A stretch of 59,867 nt of DNA from a virus, in IMG/VR virus record IMGVR_UViG_3300029267_004697, positions 1 to 59,867 of that record; one strand, 5' to 3'. The notes beneath the pieces were generated by a model. That model was given only the letters and a program-made list of their open reading frames with translations, was not told the origin of the DNA and ran no database searches. A program made the position numbers and the translations under genes. Numbering within the stretch: position 1 is the first letter of the stretch; every line of letters starts with the position of its first letter. This document shows, one piece after another, positions 40,921 to 48,216 of the stretch.

Positions 40921-41366
40921 AGCAGCAAGATAGTATAGATCTAGAGGAATTCCTAGCCTTACCCACTAGAGGTGAGCCGTTATATACCTTTTGTGACAGG
41001 CCCGCCCGACTCCTCGCACCAGTCTGCAGCTATGCTTTCGCCAATGAATCAATACAGAGACTAGAAAAGAAGCTGTTTCCAGACATTGCGGATCCAAGCC
41101 CAGCAATAAAGAGAATAAGAACACTAGCCAGGAATCTCATGCAGACAGAGTCTGGCGATAAGCTGGTCAGGAAAATAGTGCTGTTGTACGTAACCGTGCA
41201 TAAATTCAACTGGAATGTCAGCTTTACCAGAGCTACAAGCCTTATGGGACTAGTCGAATTAGAAGTTGAACTGTATAAGCTAGCAGTAGTCTGCACCTCA
41301 GAACGCAGCTCCAATAAGCTGCTGTTCCCTCTAAAACTAGCGGAAGGAGAACTAAAACTAACATGA
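40908..41366 (+). CDS. Small helical protein with two LFP motifs
   Basis: A 152-residue helical protein with EKKLFPDIAD near residue 60 and NKLLFPLKLAEGELKLT at the end. GGGAG lies upstream in the previous small frame. It overlaps the phosphoesterase start by four bases. Confidence 0.7.
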   Translation: MLELEQQDSIDLEEFLALPTRGEPLYTFCDRPARLLAPVCSYAFANESIQRLEKKLFPDIADPSPAIKRIRTLARNLMQTESGDKLVRKIVLLYVTVHKFNWNVSFTRATSLMGLVELEVELYKLAVVCTSERSSNKLLFPLKLAEGELKLT

Positions 41367-41947
41367 GAATCTACTTCACAGCCGACCTACACCTCAATCA
41401 CTGGACTACTGAGGATAGGAACATCATAAAGTACTGTTCCAGGCCATTCACTACCATAGAGGAGATGAACCAAAATCTAATCACTAACTGGAACAGCCTG
41501 GTCCAGCCGGAAGACCTAGTCTATCACCTAGGGGATTTTTGTCTCCGTACCAGCAAAGAACTGACAGCAGGGCACTGGGAATCACGGCTTAACGGCAAAA
41601 TAGTTCACATCCTAGGCAACCATGATTATAATAATAAGGTCAGAGGTCTCCAACAAGCCGTAATCAGGTTCTCCAAGCAGAAAGCACTCCTAGTCCACTA
41701 CCCACCTACAATGATAGAGGAAATACCAGACTTCTGTAATATAGTCCTCTGCGGCCATATCCACCATCATTGGAAGACCAAGTACCTAAAGGATAAGCTC
41801 CTAATCAATGTTGGTGTAGATGTCTGGGACTATAAACCTGTGAGCATAGACCAGATCCTAGCAGAGATACAGCGGACGCCTAATAATATCATTATAGATG
41901 AAACCTCTCCTAAAGCTCATACTCACACAGTTTCCATCCCAAGCTAA
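41363..41947 (+). CDS. Calcineurin-like metallophosphoesterase
   Basis: A 194-residue enzyme with the full metal-binding set: DLHLNH near the start, GDF at 55, GNHD at 83, H in LLVHYPP, and GHIHHH at 129. Such enzymes cleave phosphodiesters or phosphomonoesters in nucleotides or nucleic acid. The small size is that of YfcE/phage-type enzymes. GGAAGGAG is upstream inside the previous gene. Substrate unknown. Confidence 0.92.
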   Translation: MRIYFTADLHLNHWTTEDRNIIKYCSRPFTTIEEMNQNLITNWNSLVQPEDLVYHLGDFCLRTSKELTAGHWESRLNGKIVHILGNHDYNNKVRGLQQAVIRFSKQKALLVHYPPTMIEEIPDFCNIVLCGHIHHHWKTKYLKDKLLINVGVDVWDYKPVSIDQILAEIQRTPNNIIIDETSPKAHTHTVSIPS

Positions 41948-41953
41948 ATCTAG

Positions 41954-41990
41954 TATCTAACAGATGTTAGATAGTCTAACAATCGTTAGA
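41954..41990. repeat. Two tandem palindromes, operator-like
   Basis: TATCTAACAGATGTTAGATA is a perfect palindrome with a two-base centre; TCTAACAATCGTTAGA follows directly, with the same TCTAAC arms. Such tandem sites often bind a dimeric repressor. They may also be RNA hairpins after the phosphoesterase gene. Confidence 0.5.
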
Positions 41991-42148
41991 TAGTATGCTG
42001 AAGCTCAGGAGGTGAGTGTAAGTATAGTCCCAATATAGCTTAATTCAAGGTATAAGGAGGGTAATCACTAGTTTAAGCTACTGTAAGTGTTCATAATGCT
42101 TAAATAAATTGGGTATGAGTACAGTTGGGTGGAAGCTCCAGTTAAGCT

Positions 42149-42246
42149 AAGCTAAGTTATTAAAATAACTAGTAAAGTTAAGGAGTTAATGATAACAGGT
42201 AGTATTAGCTCTAGTGAGTGATAAGCTAAGTCATTAAAATAACTAG
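42149..42246. repeat. Pair of 24-base direct repeats in an intergenic region
   Basis: AAGCTAAGTTATTAAAATAA at 42149 recurs at 42223 with one change (C for T), both followed by CTAG. The 390 bases between 41948 and 42340 hold no gene; they are AT-rich, with many TAAG and CTAG words and these repeats. Confidence 0.6.
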
Positions 42247-42340
42247 GATAGTTTACTAGTTAAGGTACTAGTAAAGCTTAGGTATAGGATGGAGGGGAGT
42301 ATTATATCTCACTTAACTCCCTTAAACTTAAGGAGAATTT

Positions 42341-42832
42341 ATGCTACAATATTATTACACTATAACTCTGGACACTTCCCCAGACACTCTAACCATTTAC
42401 CCTAGCACTGCCGACACTTCCCCAGACACTCTAACCATTTACCCTAGCACTGCCGCCACTTACCCTAACACTCTAGCCCCTCAAGTCAATGACTCAAGCA
42501 CTCGCGCTTGCATCTCAGCAAGGACTTTATTTAACATTGACCCTCTAACTAATCAAAAATTTAGGGAGAGTGATCTTCGCCTAATCACTGAAGCTATAAC
42601 GAAGCATGGTGGCTTAGAGATGCTGGAGAGAGTTATACTATTCTGGGAAGGGTGTGGGTGGGGGCTTTATCTTAGATTCCTTTCTATGCTGAAGATGGCA
42701 GCTCACTTTGCTCTTGGACTAGCTAGTACTGACTTTACCTTAATTGATCAGGTGTTGGCATTAGCTATTAAGCTGCAGATTGAGGGGATTAATGGTAAAG
42801 ATAAACTATTTCCTCTAAGACTAGGAAGGTAA
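42341..42832 (+). CDS. Small protein with Pro/Thr repeats and C-terminal LFP motif
   Basis: A 163-residue protein. Residues 12-45 contain two copies of the unit D-T-S-P-D-T-L-T-I-Y-P-S-T-A, coded by an almost perfect direct repeat. The rest is helical and ends GKDKLFPLRLGR. AAGGAG precedes the ATG. Confidence 0.65.
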   Translation: MLQYYYTITLDTSPDTLTIYPSTADTSPDTLTIYPSTAATYPNTLAPQVNDSSTRACISARTLFNIDPLTNQKFRESDLRLITEAITKHGGLEMLERVILFWEGCGWGLYLRFLSMLKMAAHFALGLASTDFTLIDQVLALAIKLQIEGINGKDKLFPLRLGR

Positions 42833-42840
42833 AGTACTGA

Positions 42841-42898
42841 AAATACTAGAAGAGAAGAATAAACTATTCCCTAGGAGGTATTTTCTATGGTAAGAACT
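42841..42898 (+). pseudogene. Remnant of an LFP-motif gene
   Basis: One frame reads KILEEKNKLFPRRYFLW and stops but has no start codon. It looks like the severed 3' end of another gene of the LFP group. Confidence 0.4.
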
Positions 42899-42941
42899 TA
42901 TTATAATCCCCTATCTAGATTTAGCTATCAAAAACCACAGC

Positions 42942-43196
42942 TTGATATTGCGAAGGAGCGTATATCTTGATAGCCTTATTAGAAATAAACATGGACATAG
43001 CCTGATTTGGGAGTTGGGGTTAGTGGAGCTAAGCTGCCGTCGTCTGATGCTCGGGGAGACTCCACGTCGGTACTTTGGGCACACCCAAGACTATGAAAAA
43101 TACTCAAGATTACAGTCGCTTGCAGAAGATAAGCTGAAAGAGTGCATGCCTATTGAAGAGGAGAAGAAGCTATTTCCTAAAAGGAGAGTCAAATGA
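42942..43196 (+). CDS. Small LFP-motif protein, start uncertain
   Basis: A frame ending EEEKKLFPKRRVK, with at best a TTG start. A strong AGGAGG and ATG at 42887 lead into another frame (MVRTYYNPLSRFSYQ) that stops at 42970. The two halves together look like one gene broken by a frameshift near 42950. The end overlaps the next start by four bases. Confidence 0.45.
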   Translation: MILRRSVYLDSLIRNKHGHSLIWELGLVELSCRRLMLGETPRRYFGHTQDYEKYSRLQSLAEDKLKECMPIEEEKKLFPKRRVK

Positions 43197-43630
43197 AAAA
43201 GATGCTAGTGATGTTAATGCTAATAGTTGCTCCTTATACAGCTCAAGCTGCGTCTTATGATGAGCTGTGCAGTGGAGTGCTGCTCCAGCTGAATAAGTAT
43301 GGCATAGATGTTGAAAAGGTCTTGGTGGTAAATATAGCTGCTGGGAAGGTTCTAGGGATTGAGACTATCAACAAGATAAACCCGGAACTACATGAAATAC
43401 TTGCAATATCTACAATAGTAGTGGCTGCACTAGTTAAGGAAAGCGGCAGGAAAATAGACCACGTTGTGCTAGGTCCCTTGACTTTTAATGTAGAAGGAGA
43501 TGTGAGGACTTATAGGTTCACATCTTCCATGCAAGAGATATGGGTGTTAGTGGGTAAATACTACGGTGAGGGTGCCCCTCCCGATAAGGAGCTCCAGAAG
43601 ATTTGGCATCCAGTTGAAGAGGAAGACTAG
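43193..43630 (+). CDS. Exported hypothetical protein
   Basis: A 145-residue protein with a signal peptide (KKMLVMLMLIVAPYTAQAAS, cleavage likely after AQA). The mature part has one hydrophobic helix (ISTIVVAALV). It would act in the cell envelope of the infected host. AAAGGAG is upstream. Family not recognised. Confidence 0.75.
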   Translation: MKKMLVMLMLIVAPYTAQAASYDELCSGVLLQLNKYGIDVEKVLVVNIAAGKVLGIETINKINPELHEILAISTIVVAALVKESGRKIDHVVLGPLTFNVEGDVRTYRFTSSMQEIWVLVGKYYGEGAPPDKELQKIWHPVEEED

Positions 43631-43655
43631 GAGGGCTATATGCCCTCTTTTTTTT
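43631..43655 (+). terminator. Intrinsic terminator
   Basis: GAGGGC pairs with GCCCTC, followed by eight T; it ends the rightward accessory genes. Confidence 0.9.
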
Positions 43656-43753
43656 GATTAACCTATAGTACCTAATCACACTTGAGCACCTATAGTGAAT
43701 AATCCTTCTCTGTTTTCACTAAATCTCCGAGTGTGAAGGCAAAAAAAGGAACT

Positions 43754-43885
43754 AGGTATATTCGTACCGATATAGTACATTTCACTAGTGACTGGAAAAA
43801 AGTACTTGAGAAAAACTCTATATTCACTAGTAATATCACTAAGATATTAGCCTTTATCCACAAGAGGTATATTCGTACCGATATA
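43754..43885. repeat. Pair of 21-base near-palindromic direct repeats
   Basis: GGTATATTCGTACCGATATA occurs at 43755 and 43866, 111 bases apart, each preceded by A. Each copy is itself close to a palindrome around GTAC. The region from 43656 to 44719 is AT-rich and has no convincing gene besides the small RNA at 44091. Confidence 0.6.
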
Positions 43886-44090
43886 TCATATTCCACTAGT
43901 AATTTGAAAAAAAAAGTGGAGTTGTATACAATAAGTTTAGTTTACTAGTTATTACAATAGCTTACACTAGCATAATCTATGGTGTCTCGACGGTGAGCTA
44001 TGTTAAGTACCTATAATGTATAGTATATATTATGCATGACCAGCTTTGTGTATAGCAATACATTACTATAAGTGCTTATTACCTCAATGC

Positions 44091-44200
44091 AAAAAAAGAG
44101 GGTGCAGATTTGACCTCCAGTTGGGTCTCCCTCTTGCTGTGACCCCTGGGCTATCACCTCCAGGGGGCACAGCCACAGAGCTCATACAAGCTCTGTCCTT
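44091..44200 (-). ncRNA. Structured small RNA, three hairpins
   Basis: Leftward transcript from the TGGTATAAG element at 44207. It can form ACAGAGCTT...GAGCTCTGT, then GCTGTG-CCCCTGG...CCAGGGG-CACAGC, then AGAGGG...CCCTCT with seven T as terminator. The stems are long and GC-rich within an AT-rich region. No family recognised. Confidence 0.65.
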
Positions 44201-44206
44201 ACTATT

Positions 44207-44215
44207 CTTATACCA
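44207..44215 (-). promoter_or_regulatory. TGGTATAAG promoter of a small RNA
   Basis: TGGTATAAGAATAGT on the minus strand, as at 45515 and 45871. Confidence 0.6.
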
Positions 44216-44435
44216 TAAAATGTATCATACCCCGCCCCCATACCAATATGCCTAGTATCAAGCTAAAGCTATAGCATAAGCATAGATAGGTGATAGCTAG
44301 AGCATAGTGTAGTTAAGCATAGCCAAGGACTTTGACCTATAAGTTAGTGGGGGGTATAGTATATGGAAATGTGGAGTATATATTACATACCATGTAGTTC
44401 ACGATTAGCTCCTCTCCTATAGCTATATTTTTTTT

Positions 44436-44483
44436 TAGCTCCACTAGTCCCTAGCTCCACTAGTCCCTAGCTCCACTAGTCCC
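44436..44483. repeat. Three tandem 16-base repeats
   Basis: TAGCTCCACTAGTCCC repeated three times without gaps, in the convergent intergenic region. Each contains ACTAGT. Purpose unknown; protein binding site or replication slippage. Confidence 0.8.
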
Positions 44484-44719
44484 TACTAGCTCCTAAAAGT
44501 CTAAAAAAATTTTATAGTTTACTATAGCTCCACCCCTAGTAACTAGCTATAAGTAGTTGATATCTAAAGCTTTTCACTAGTATACTACTTAGTAGTAACT
44601 AGTTAAGTAGTGAATATTCCTAGAGAATATGGGACCCGTCGGTATGGATATACCAATCTCAAAAAAAATTTTGAGTTTCGTAGGTTTCAAACCCCAGCGC
44701 TTAAGTGGGCGGCGGGGGC

Positions 44720-45316
44720 TTAAAATCTGATTTTCTTGAGGATGGATTTAAAGAGGTCGCGTCTAGTCTTGTTGGTGGATTTTATGTGGGACAGTAGATT
44801 AACTATCTCATTACCGCTTTTTGTATGAGATATAGATTGCCAGAATGGTTTGTCTAGTAGCTTCATTGGTTTTATCTTGGCTGCTTTTATAGCGTCTCTT
44901 TGTACAGCATATTCTTCTACTAGTTTTCCTAGATTACCTAAGCCAGTGTAGCGGAAGAAGGGTTTATTCCTACTAATTGACATCCGGTGATAGAACGGCT
45001 TGTCTATATATCTTTGGGCATGTCCTAGTTCATGAAGCAGCATTAACTTCTTGGTTTGTGCCGGTAAGTTATGACGATAGATTATTGATACTCGATCAAA
45101 GCCTGGTGCTTTTGGAGGCATGAACCTGCGTTTGCGTGTAGGAAGTGGTGTCACCCACTGTACTGTTGCCCCTGTGCTCTCAAAACCCGCGAGACGATCA
45201 AGGTGAAGTCCAGATACTGGCTGTACTACATTCTTATAGTATGGGAAGTACTCCCTCTTGAGCTTAGCTTCTTTTTCTAGTAAGTATTTGGCTTGCTTGT
45301 ATATTCTGTCTTTCAT
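44720..45316 (-). CDS. Tagged zinc metalloprotease-like protein
   Basis: A 198-residue protein starting MKDRIYKQAKYLLEKEAK, the clearest copy of the DRIYK tag. HELGH at residues 95-99 is a zincin active site (HExxH) and EEYAVQRDA near 134 supplies a possible third ligand. It is a single gene followed by no other leftward gene. As a tagged enzyme it may be packaged and cut a host or prohead protein; that is inference. No clear ribosome binding site is seen. Confidence 0.78.
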   Translation of the reverse strand: MKDRIYKQAKYLLEKEAKLKREYFPYYKNVVQPVSGLHLDRLAGFESTGATVQWVTPLPTRKRRFMPPKAPGFDRVSIIYRHNLPAQTKKLMLLHELGHAQRYIDKPFYHRMSISRNKPFFRYTGLGNLGKLVEEYAVQRDAIKAAKIKPMKLLDKPFWQSISHTKSGNEIVNLLSHIKSTNKTRRDLFKSILKKIRF

Positions 45317-45343
45317 TAGTTTAATTATAGTATAAAACCTATA

Positions 45344-45509
45344 GAAAAAAAAGAATAGTGCAGGAGGAGGTTATTTCACCCCTGCAGAGGGTTCATGTCC
45401 TCCACAGGGGTTAATACCCCAGAGGGGTGCCTGGGTATAGTCCCAGGTAGGGCTGGCGCCCGGCCCCTGCATCAGCCGGGTACATAGCTCCCATTCACCT
45501 CCTCCTGCA
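45344..45509 (-). ncRNA. Highly structured small RNA closed by a long end-to-end stem
   Basis: On the minus strand the transcript starts after the TGGTATAAG at 45515. Its 5' and 3' ends are complementary over more than 15 bases (AGTGCAGGAGGAGGT with ACCTCCTCCTGCACT), and the 3' strand runs into eight T. Inside are CCCGGC...GCCGGG, CCTGGG...CCCAGG and paired CACCCCT/AGGGGTG segments. The whole RNA therefore acts as its own terminator. There is no credible gene within. Confidence 0.72.
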
Positions 45510-45514
45510 CTATT

Positions 45515-45523
45515 CTTATACCA
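45515..45523 (-). promoter_or_regulatory. TGGTATAAG promoter of the structured RNA
   Basis: TGGTATAAGAATAGTG on the minus strand, about seven bases before the likely RNA start. Confidence 0.65.
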
Positions 45524-45533
45524 TATTTTACTA

Positions 45534-45566
45534 AAAAAAGTAGTGGGGGCTTATGCCCCCCACTAC
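45534..45566 (-). terminator. Terminator of the gene at 45567
   Basis: On the minus strand GTAGTGGGGG pairs with CCCCCACTAC and seven T follow. Confidence 0.9.
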
Positions 45567-45818
45567 TTAGAACTCCTCGACCTTTGAGGTCGAGGAGCTC
45601 GTGAACTCCAGCCCCTTCCCGTCCGGCCGGGTCGCCCGGCCGGACAGCTCGACGGAGGATACTGCCGACCCCGCCGAGGGGTCGGAGATTTTCGTCCGCC
45701 CCTCCACCTGGAGGGAATATCCCATCCCCGCCCCCTCCAGGCAGAATCCTTCCTCAGACACGGTCAGCTCGACCGTGTCTATTTCGTATTTTCCCCCGTT
45801 CGTTGTAATTGTAATCAT
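45567..45818 (-). CDS. Small hypothetical protein, GC-rich gene
   Basis: An 83-residue beta- and Ser-rich protein starting MITITTNGGKYEIDTVE. The gene is clearly richer in G and C than its neighbours and ends in an inverted repeat (CTCGACCT/AGGTCGAG). GAGGAGGGG precedes the ATG. It has its own promoter and terminator. Probably acquired separately. Confidence 0.65.
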   Translation of the reverse strand: MITITTNGGKYEIDTVELTVSEEGFCLEGAGMGYSLQVEGRTKISDPSAGSAVSSVELSGRATRPDGKGLEFTSSSTSKVEEF

Positions 45819-45870
45819 TTTTCCCCTCCTCTGTCCTTTGTAGGAAGAGCCTATCTCCTCCTACACTATT

Positions 45871-45879
45871 CTTATACCA
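45871..45879 (-). promoter_or_regulatory. TGGTATAAG promoter
   Basis: TGGTATAAGAATAGTG on the minus strand, 53 bases upstream of the gene at 45567. Confidence 0.6.
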
Positions 45880-45962
45880 TATTTTACTAAAAAAAAATGG
45901 CTAAGCTTCGATGAGCTTAACCACTCTGTGGTTTAAGAGGAGGTGATTATTAGCCCCTCTAC

Positions 45963-46433
45963 TTAAATTATTTTAGTACTAGTTTCATCCCTCCTAGTAA
46001 TAACATTAGTTAACCTGGTTAAGGTTCTCATGTGAGTCCTTATCTTTTTAGCATCCTCCTTCTCCAGGAGATCGAATGGCTCCTTTGGGTAACTAATGCC
46101 TTTGCAGAAATCATCTGTGGCTTTGCTGAAATATCCCTCACGATTAGTAGAGCAGCTTGCCCTGGAGATGTGTTCGGATAGGATGCCGTTAAACTTGTCG
46201 TAGTCAGCTAACAACCCATAACTATGCAGCAGATCACTTAGCTCTCGACAAAGAGCTATAGCACAGGTTAGAGGAGGATTACAAGTGGAGCTGTCTTTGA
46301 CTCCGCATAGCTTATTATCTACAAATGTTCTGCAACAGGCTCCCCTGCACTCGTTTCTACAAAAGTCCCTGATCCCAGACTTCTGCATGAAGTTATTAAC
46401 TTTTTCTAGTGCTTCATCATAAGTAAGCTCCAT
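45963..46433 (-). CDS. Cys-rich hypothetical protein
   Basis: A 156-residue protein with ten Cys residues, mostly in the first 100 (DFCRNECRGACCRTF, LCGVKDSSTC). The pattern suggests a metal cluster or disulfides. GGAGGAA precedes the ATG. No family recognised. Confidence 0.7.
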   Translation of the reverse strand: MELTYDEALEKVNNFMQKSGIRDFCRNECRGACCRTFVDNKLCGVKDSSTCNPPLTCAIALCRELSDLLHSYGLLADYDKFNGILSEHISRASCSTNREGYFSKATDDFCKGISYPKEPFDLLEKEDAKKIRTHMRTLTRLTNVITRRDETSTKII

Positions 46434-46449
46434 TACTATTTCCTCCAGT

Positions 46450-46596
46450 TTAAAATAGGTAGTTCCAGATTACTTTTTCTATTCTGGTCAACCAATAGGT
46501 TGCTACAGCGGATATTGGAAAGGCTAAAACCCAGATGAAAAGTAGCGTTACTATAGATAACACGTGTTGAAGTGTTTCTTTACTCCTAGTTTTCAT
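46450..46596 (-). CDS. Small membrane protein
   Basis: A 48-residue frame starting MKTRSKETLQHVLSIVTLLF, one long hydrophobic segment followed by a short polar end. The ribosome binding site is weak. Position just upstream of the Cys-rich gene supports a real gene. Confidence 0.5.
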   Translation of the reverse strand: MKTRSKETLQHVLSIVTLLFIWVLAFPISAVATYWLTRIEKVIWNYLF

Positions 46597-46666
46597 AGGC
46601 TCATCCCATCTCGTCTCTCTTCTTTCTAATAATATCTGTCATTGAACCGACTTCCATAACCAAAAT

Positions 46667-46864
46667 TTATTTGAATCTAATCTTCGTTCCTATCCATTCA
46701 GTGTCTGCACCGCTAAGAATTTGCAGTCGTGTTTTCTTTGGAGTAAGTCTTATCTCAACAAAACCTTCTCCCTTGCGATTTGAAATACGATAAACAGTTC
46801 CTATCCGCTTGTCATTATTGACAAGACAATCGATTTGAAGATTATCATTTACTACCTCTAGCAT
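46667..46864 (-). CDS. Small hypothetical protein
   Basis: A 65-residue beta-rich protein (GTVYRISNRKGEGFVEIRL). GAGAGGGGATG places the start. No family recognised. Confidence 0.6.
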   Translation of the reverse strand: MLEVVNDNLQIDCLVNNDKRIGTVYRISNRKGEGFVEIRLTPKKTRLQILSGADTEWIGTKIRFK

Positions 46865-46924
46865 CCCCTCTCTTTCTTTCGATAATTGGTATTTTATTCC
46901 CCTAATTCATCGATTTTAAAGTAT

Positions 46925-46965
46925 GCTCCCGGATTATTATGGTTTACCGCTTTTATGCCGGGAGC
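46925..46965. other. GC-rich stem-loops between two leftward genes
   Basis: GCTCCCGG pairs with CCGGGAGC around a 25-base loop. To its right are further short inverted repeats (GCCAGG...CCTGGC near 47010). The stretch 46865-47062 holds no gene I can support; the hairpins may end transcription of the Gly-Tyr gene. Confidence 0.4.
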
Positions 46966-47062
46966 GAAGCAACCGAAGCTCGCAAGCAACGGCGGCCCAA
47001 GGTTCGCCAGGCCATGAACCCTGGCGTTGGCCTTGTTCTTTAGCACACCTCATGGAGATACT

Positions 47063-47332
47063 CTAACAGGAGCCGTCGCTGTAGCCATTGCCGTAGCCGT
47101 CGCTGTAGCCGTCGCCGCTGCCATCGCCGTAGCCATTGCCGTAGCCATTGCCGTAGCCATTGCCGTAGCCATTGCCGTAGCCGTAGCCATCGCCGTAGCC
47201 GTAGCCATCGCCGTAGCCATCACCGTAGTCGGAGCCATTGCCGTAGCCGCAACCGTCGTCGGAGCCATAGCCGTAGCCATCGCCGTAGCCGTAGCCATCG
47301 CCGTAGCCATCACCGTAGTCTATGCTTTCCAT
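47063..47332 (-). CDS. Gly-Tyr-Asp repeat protein
   Basis: An 89-residue protein that is almost all G-D-G-Y / G-N-G-Y units, coded by 6- and 12-base repeats. I choose this frame over the Ala-rich frames because GGGAGGTG lies at the right distance from its ATG. Such low-complexity sequence may be disordered or self-assembling. Function unknown. Confidence 0.55.
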   Translation of the reverse strand: MESIDYGDGYGDGYGYGDGYGYGSDDGCGYGNGSDYGDGYGDGYGYGDGYGYGNGYGNGYGNGYGNGYGDGSGDGYSDGYGNGYSDGSC

Positions 47333-47670
47333 ACTGGCACCTCCCCTATAGACCTTTTTGCTTGTTCTGTTGCATGAATGATTTCGATTACCTGAGTAAG
47401 AAGGATACTGTCCACCTCACAGGGGAACTTACAATTATTTGGATGTTTTACCCCCTCCATGGCTAGCTGTGAGAGGGAAGCCGCCCCCGACCAGTACCAT
47501 AGGCGGCGAGCATTCTTCAACTCTACCTCCTGGCCATCCCGGTTTGCCAGATATCCAGCGAACACCCCAGCAGAGTATGTCCTAGCAATGACGTATGGCA
47601 TACCCTCTACCTGGACATCTTTCCGCACATAGATGTTTCCATTGATGTTTACTTCTCTGCATTCACTCAT
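47320..47670 (-). CDS. Hypothetical protein
   Basis: A 116-residue protein whose first 50 residues (NINGNIYVRKD) are beta-rich, as in phage proteins with an Arc-like tail domain; the rest is helical. GGAGGAACA precedes the ATG. The end overlaps the Gly-Tyr repeat gene. Confidence 0.65.
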   Translation of the reverse strand: MSECREVNINGNIYVRKDVQVEGMPYVIARTYSAGVFAGYLANRDGQEVELKNARRLWYWSGAASLSQLAMEGVKHPNNCKFPCEVDSILLTQVIEIIHATEQAKRSIGEVPVWKA

Positions 47671-47678
47671 TGTTCCTC

Positions 47679-47693
47679 CTTTCTTCCGATAAG
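47679..47693 (-). repeat. Shared accessory-gene leader sequence
   Basis: CTTATCGGAAGAAAG followed by GAGG on the minus strand, ahead of the gene at 47320. Confidence 0.6.
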
Positions 47694-47706
47694 ACTAATT
47701 ATAAGG

Positions 47707-48186
47707 TCAATCCACGACCCGATAGTCAAAGGGAATCCAGCCGTTAGCTACGGCCTCCAGGTGTTCCCTTACCTCCTCATGTAAAAAGTCTCCTCCCCCC
47801 AATATCTCCTTGGCTTTCTCCTGAAGCCACTCTGCGGTACTCTTTGATATACTCCTAAAGGTTTTTTCATACTGTGGATAGAGCATCTTCTCATAATCGA
47901 GCAATCTCATTGGCTTACCATCACAACTCATCCACTTGGAAATGAACTCCCACATGATGCAACTGGCCTGAAACCCCGTAATCCCACCCTGGTTTGGGTC
48001 GTGGTTTATGGTGTGAGCTGCCGCTAGAGCCGCAGAAGCAACCGCATGACAGATGGTTCCGTAGTCGTGGGTATAATCTTGCGTTAGTTTTCGCATAAAT
48101 TCAGGCAACTTCTCGATGGTCATATCATTTGCCTCTCTATACCACTCTTCGTGGATGCCACTTTCTTCTGTTATCTCTTTTGCCAT
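47707..48186 (-). CDS. Hypothetical phage protein
   Basis: A 159-residue protein starting MAKEITEESGIHEEW, behind AGGAGAGAG; an earlier in-frame ATG lies in the leader repeat. It has a His/Ala-rich helical middle (ICHAVASAALAAAHTINHD). Proteins of this general look occur in many phages without a known role. Confidence 0.7.
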   Translation of the reverse strand: MAKEITEESGIHEEWYREANDMTIEKLPEFMRKLTQDYTHDYGTICHAVASAALAAAHTINHDPNQGGITGFQASCIMWEFISKWMSCDGKPMRLLDYEKMLYPQYEKTFRSISKSTAEWLQEKAKEILGGGDFLHEEVREHLEAVANGWIPFDYRVVD

Positions 48187-48196
48187 GATCTCTCTC

Positions 48197-48211
48197 CTTT
48201 CTTCCGATAAC
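48197..48211 (-). repeat. Shared accessory-gene leader sequence
   Basis: GTTATCGGAAGAAAG on the minus strand, ahead of the gene at 47707. Confidence 0.55.
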
Positions 48212-48216
48212 AAACC

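Noticed and set aside
43733-43948. 71-residue frame starting at GTG
   Set aside because: No ribosome binding site; its repeated RYIRTDI comes from the 21-base DNA repeats. Kept only as a repeat.
44046-44255. 69-residue frame on the plus strand
   Set aside because: It covers the structured RNA and its promoter on the opposite strand, has no binding site and no protein-like composition.
47027-47377. Ala/Val-rich frame on the plus strand opposite the Gly-Tyr gene
   Set aside because: It is the complement of the 6-base repeats; it has no ribosome binding site and runs against neighbouring genes.
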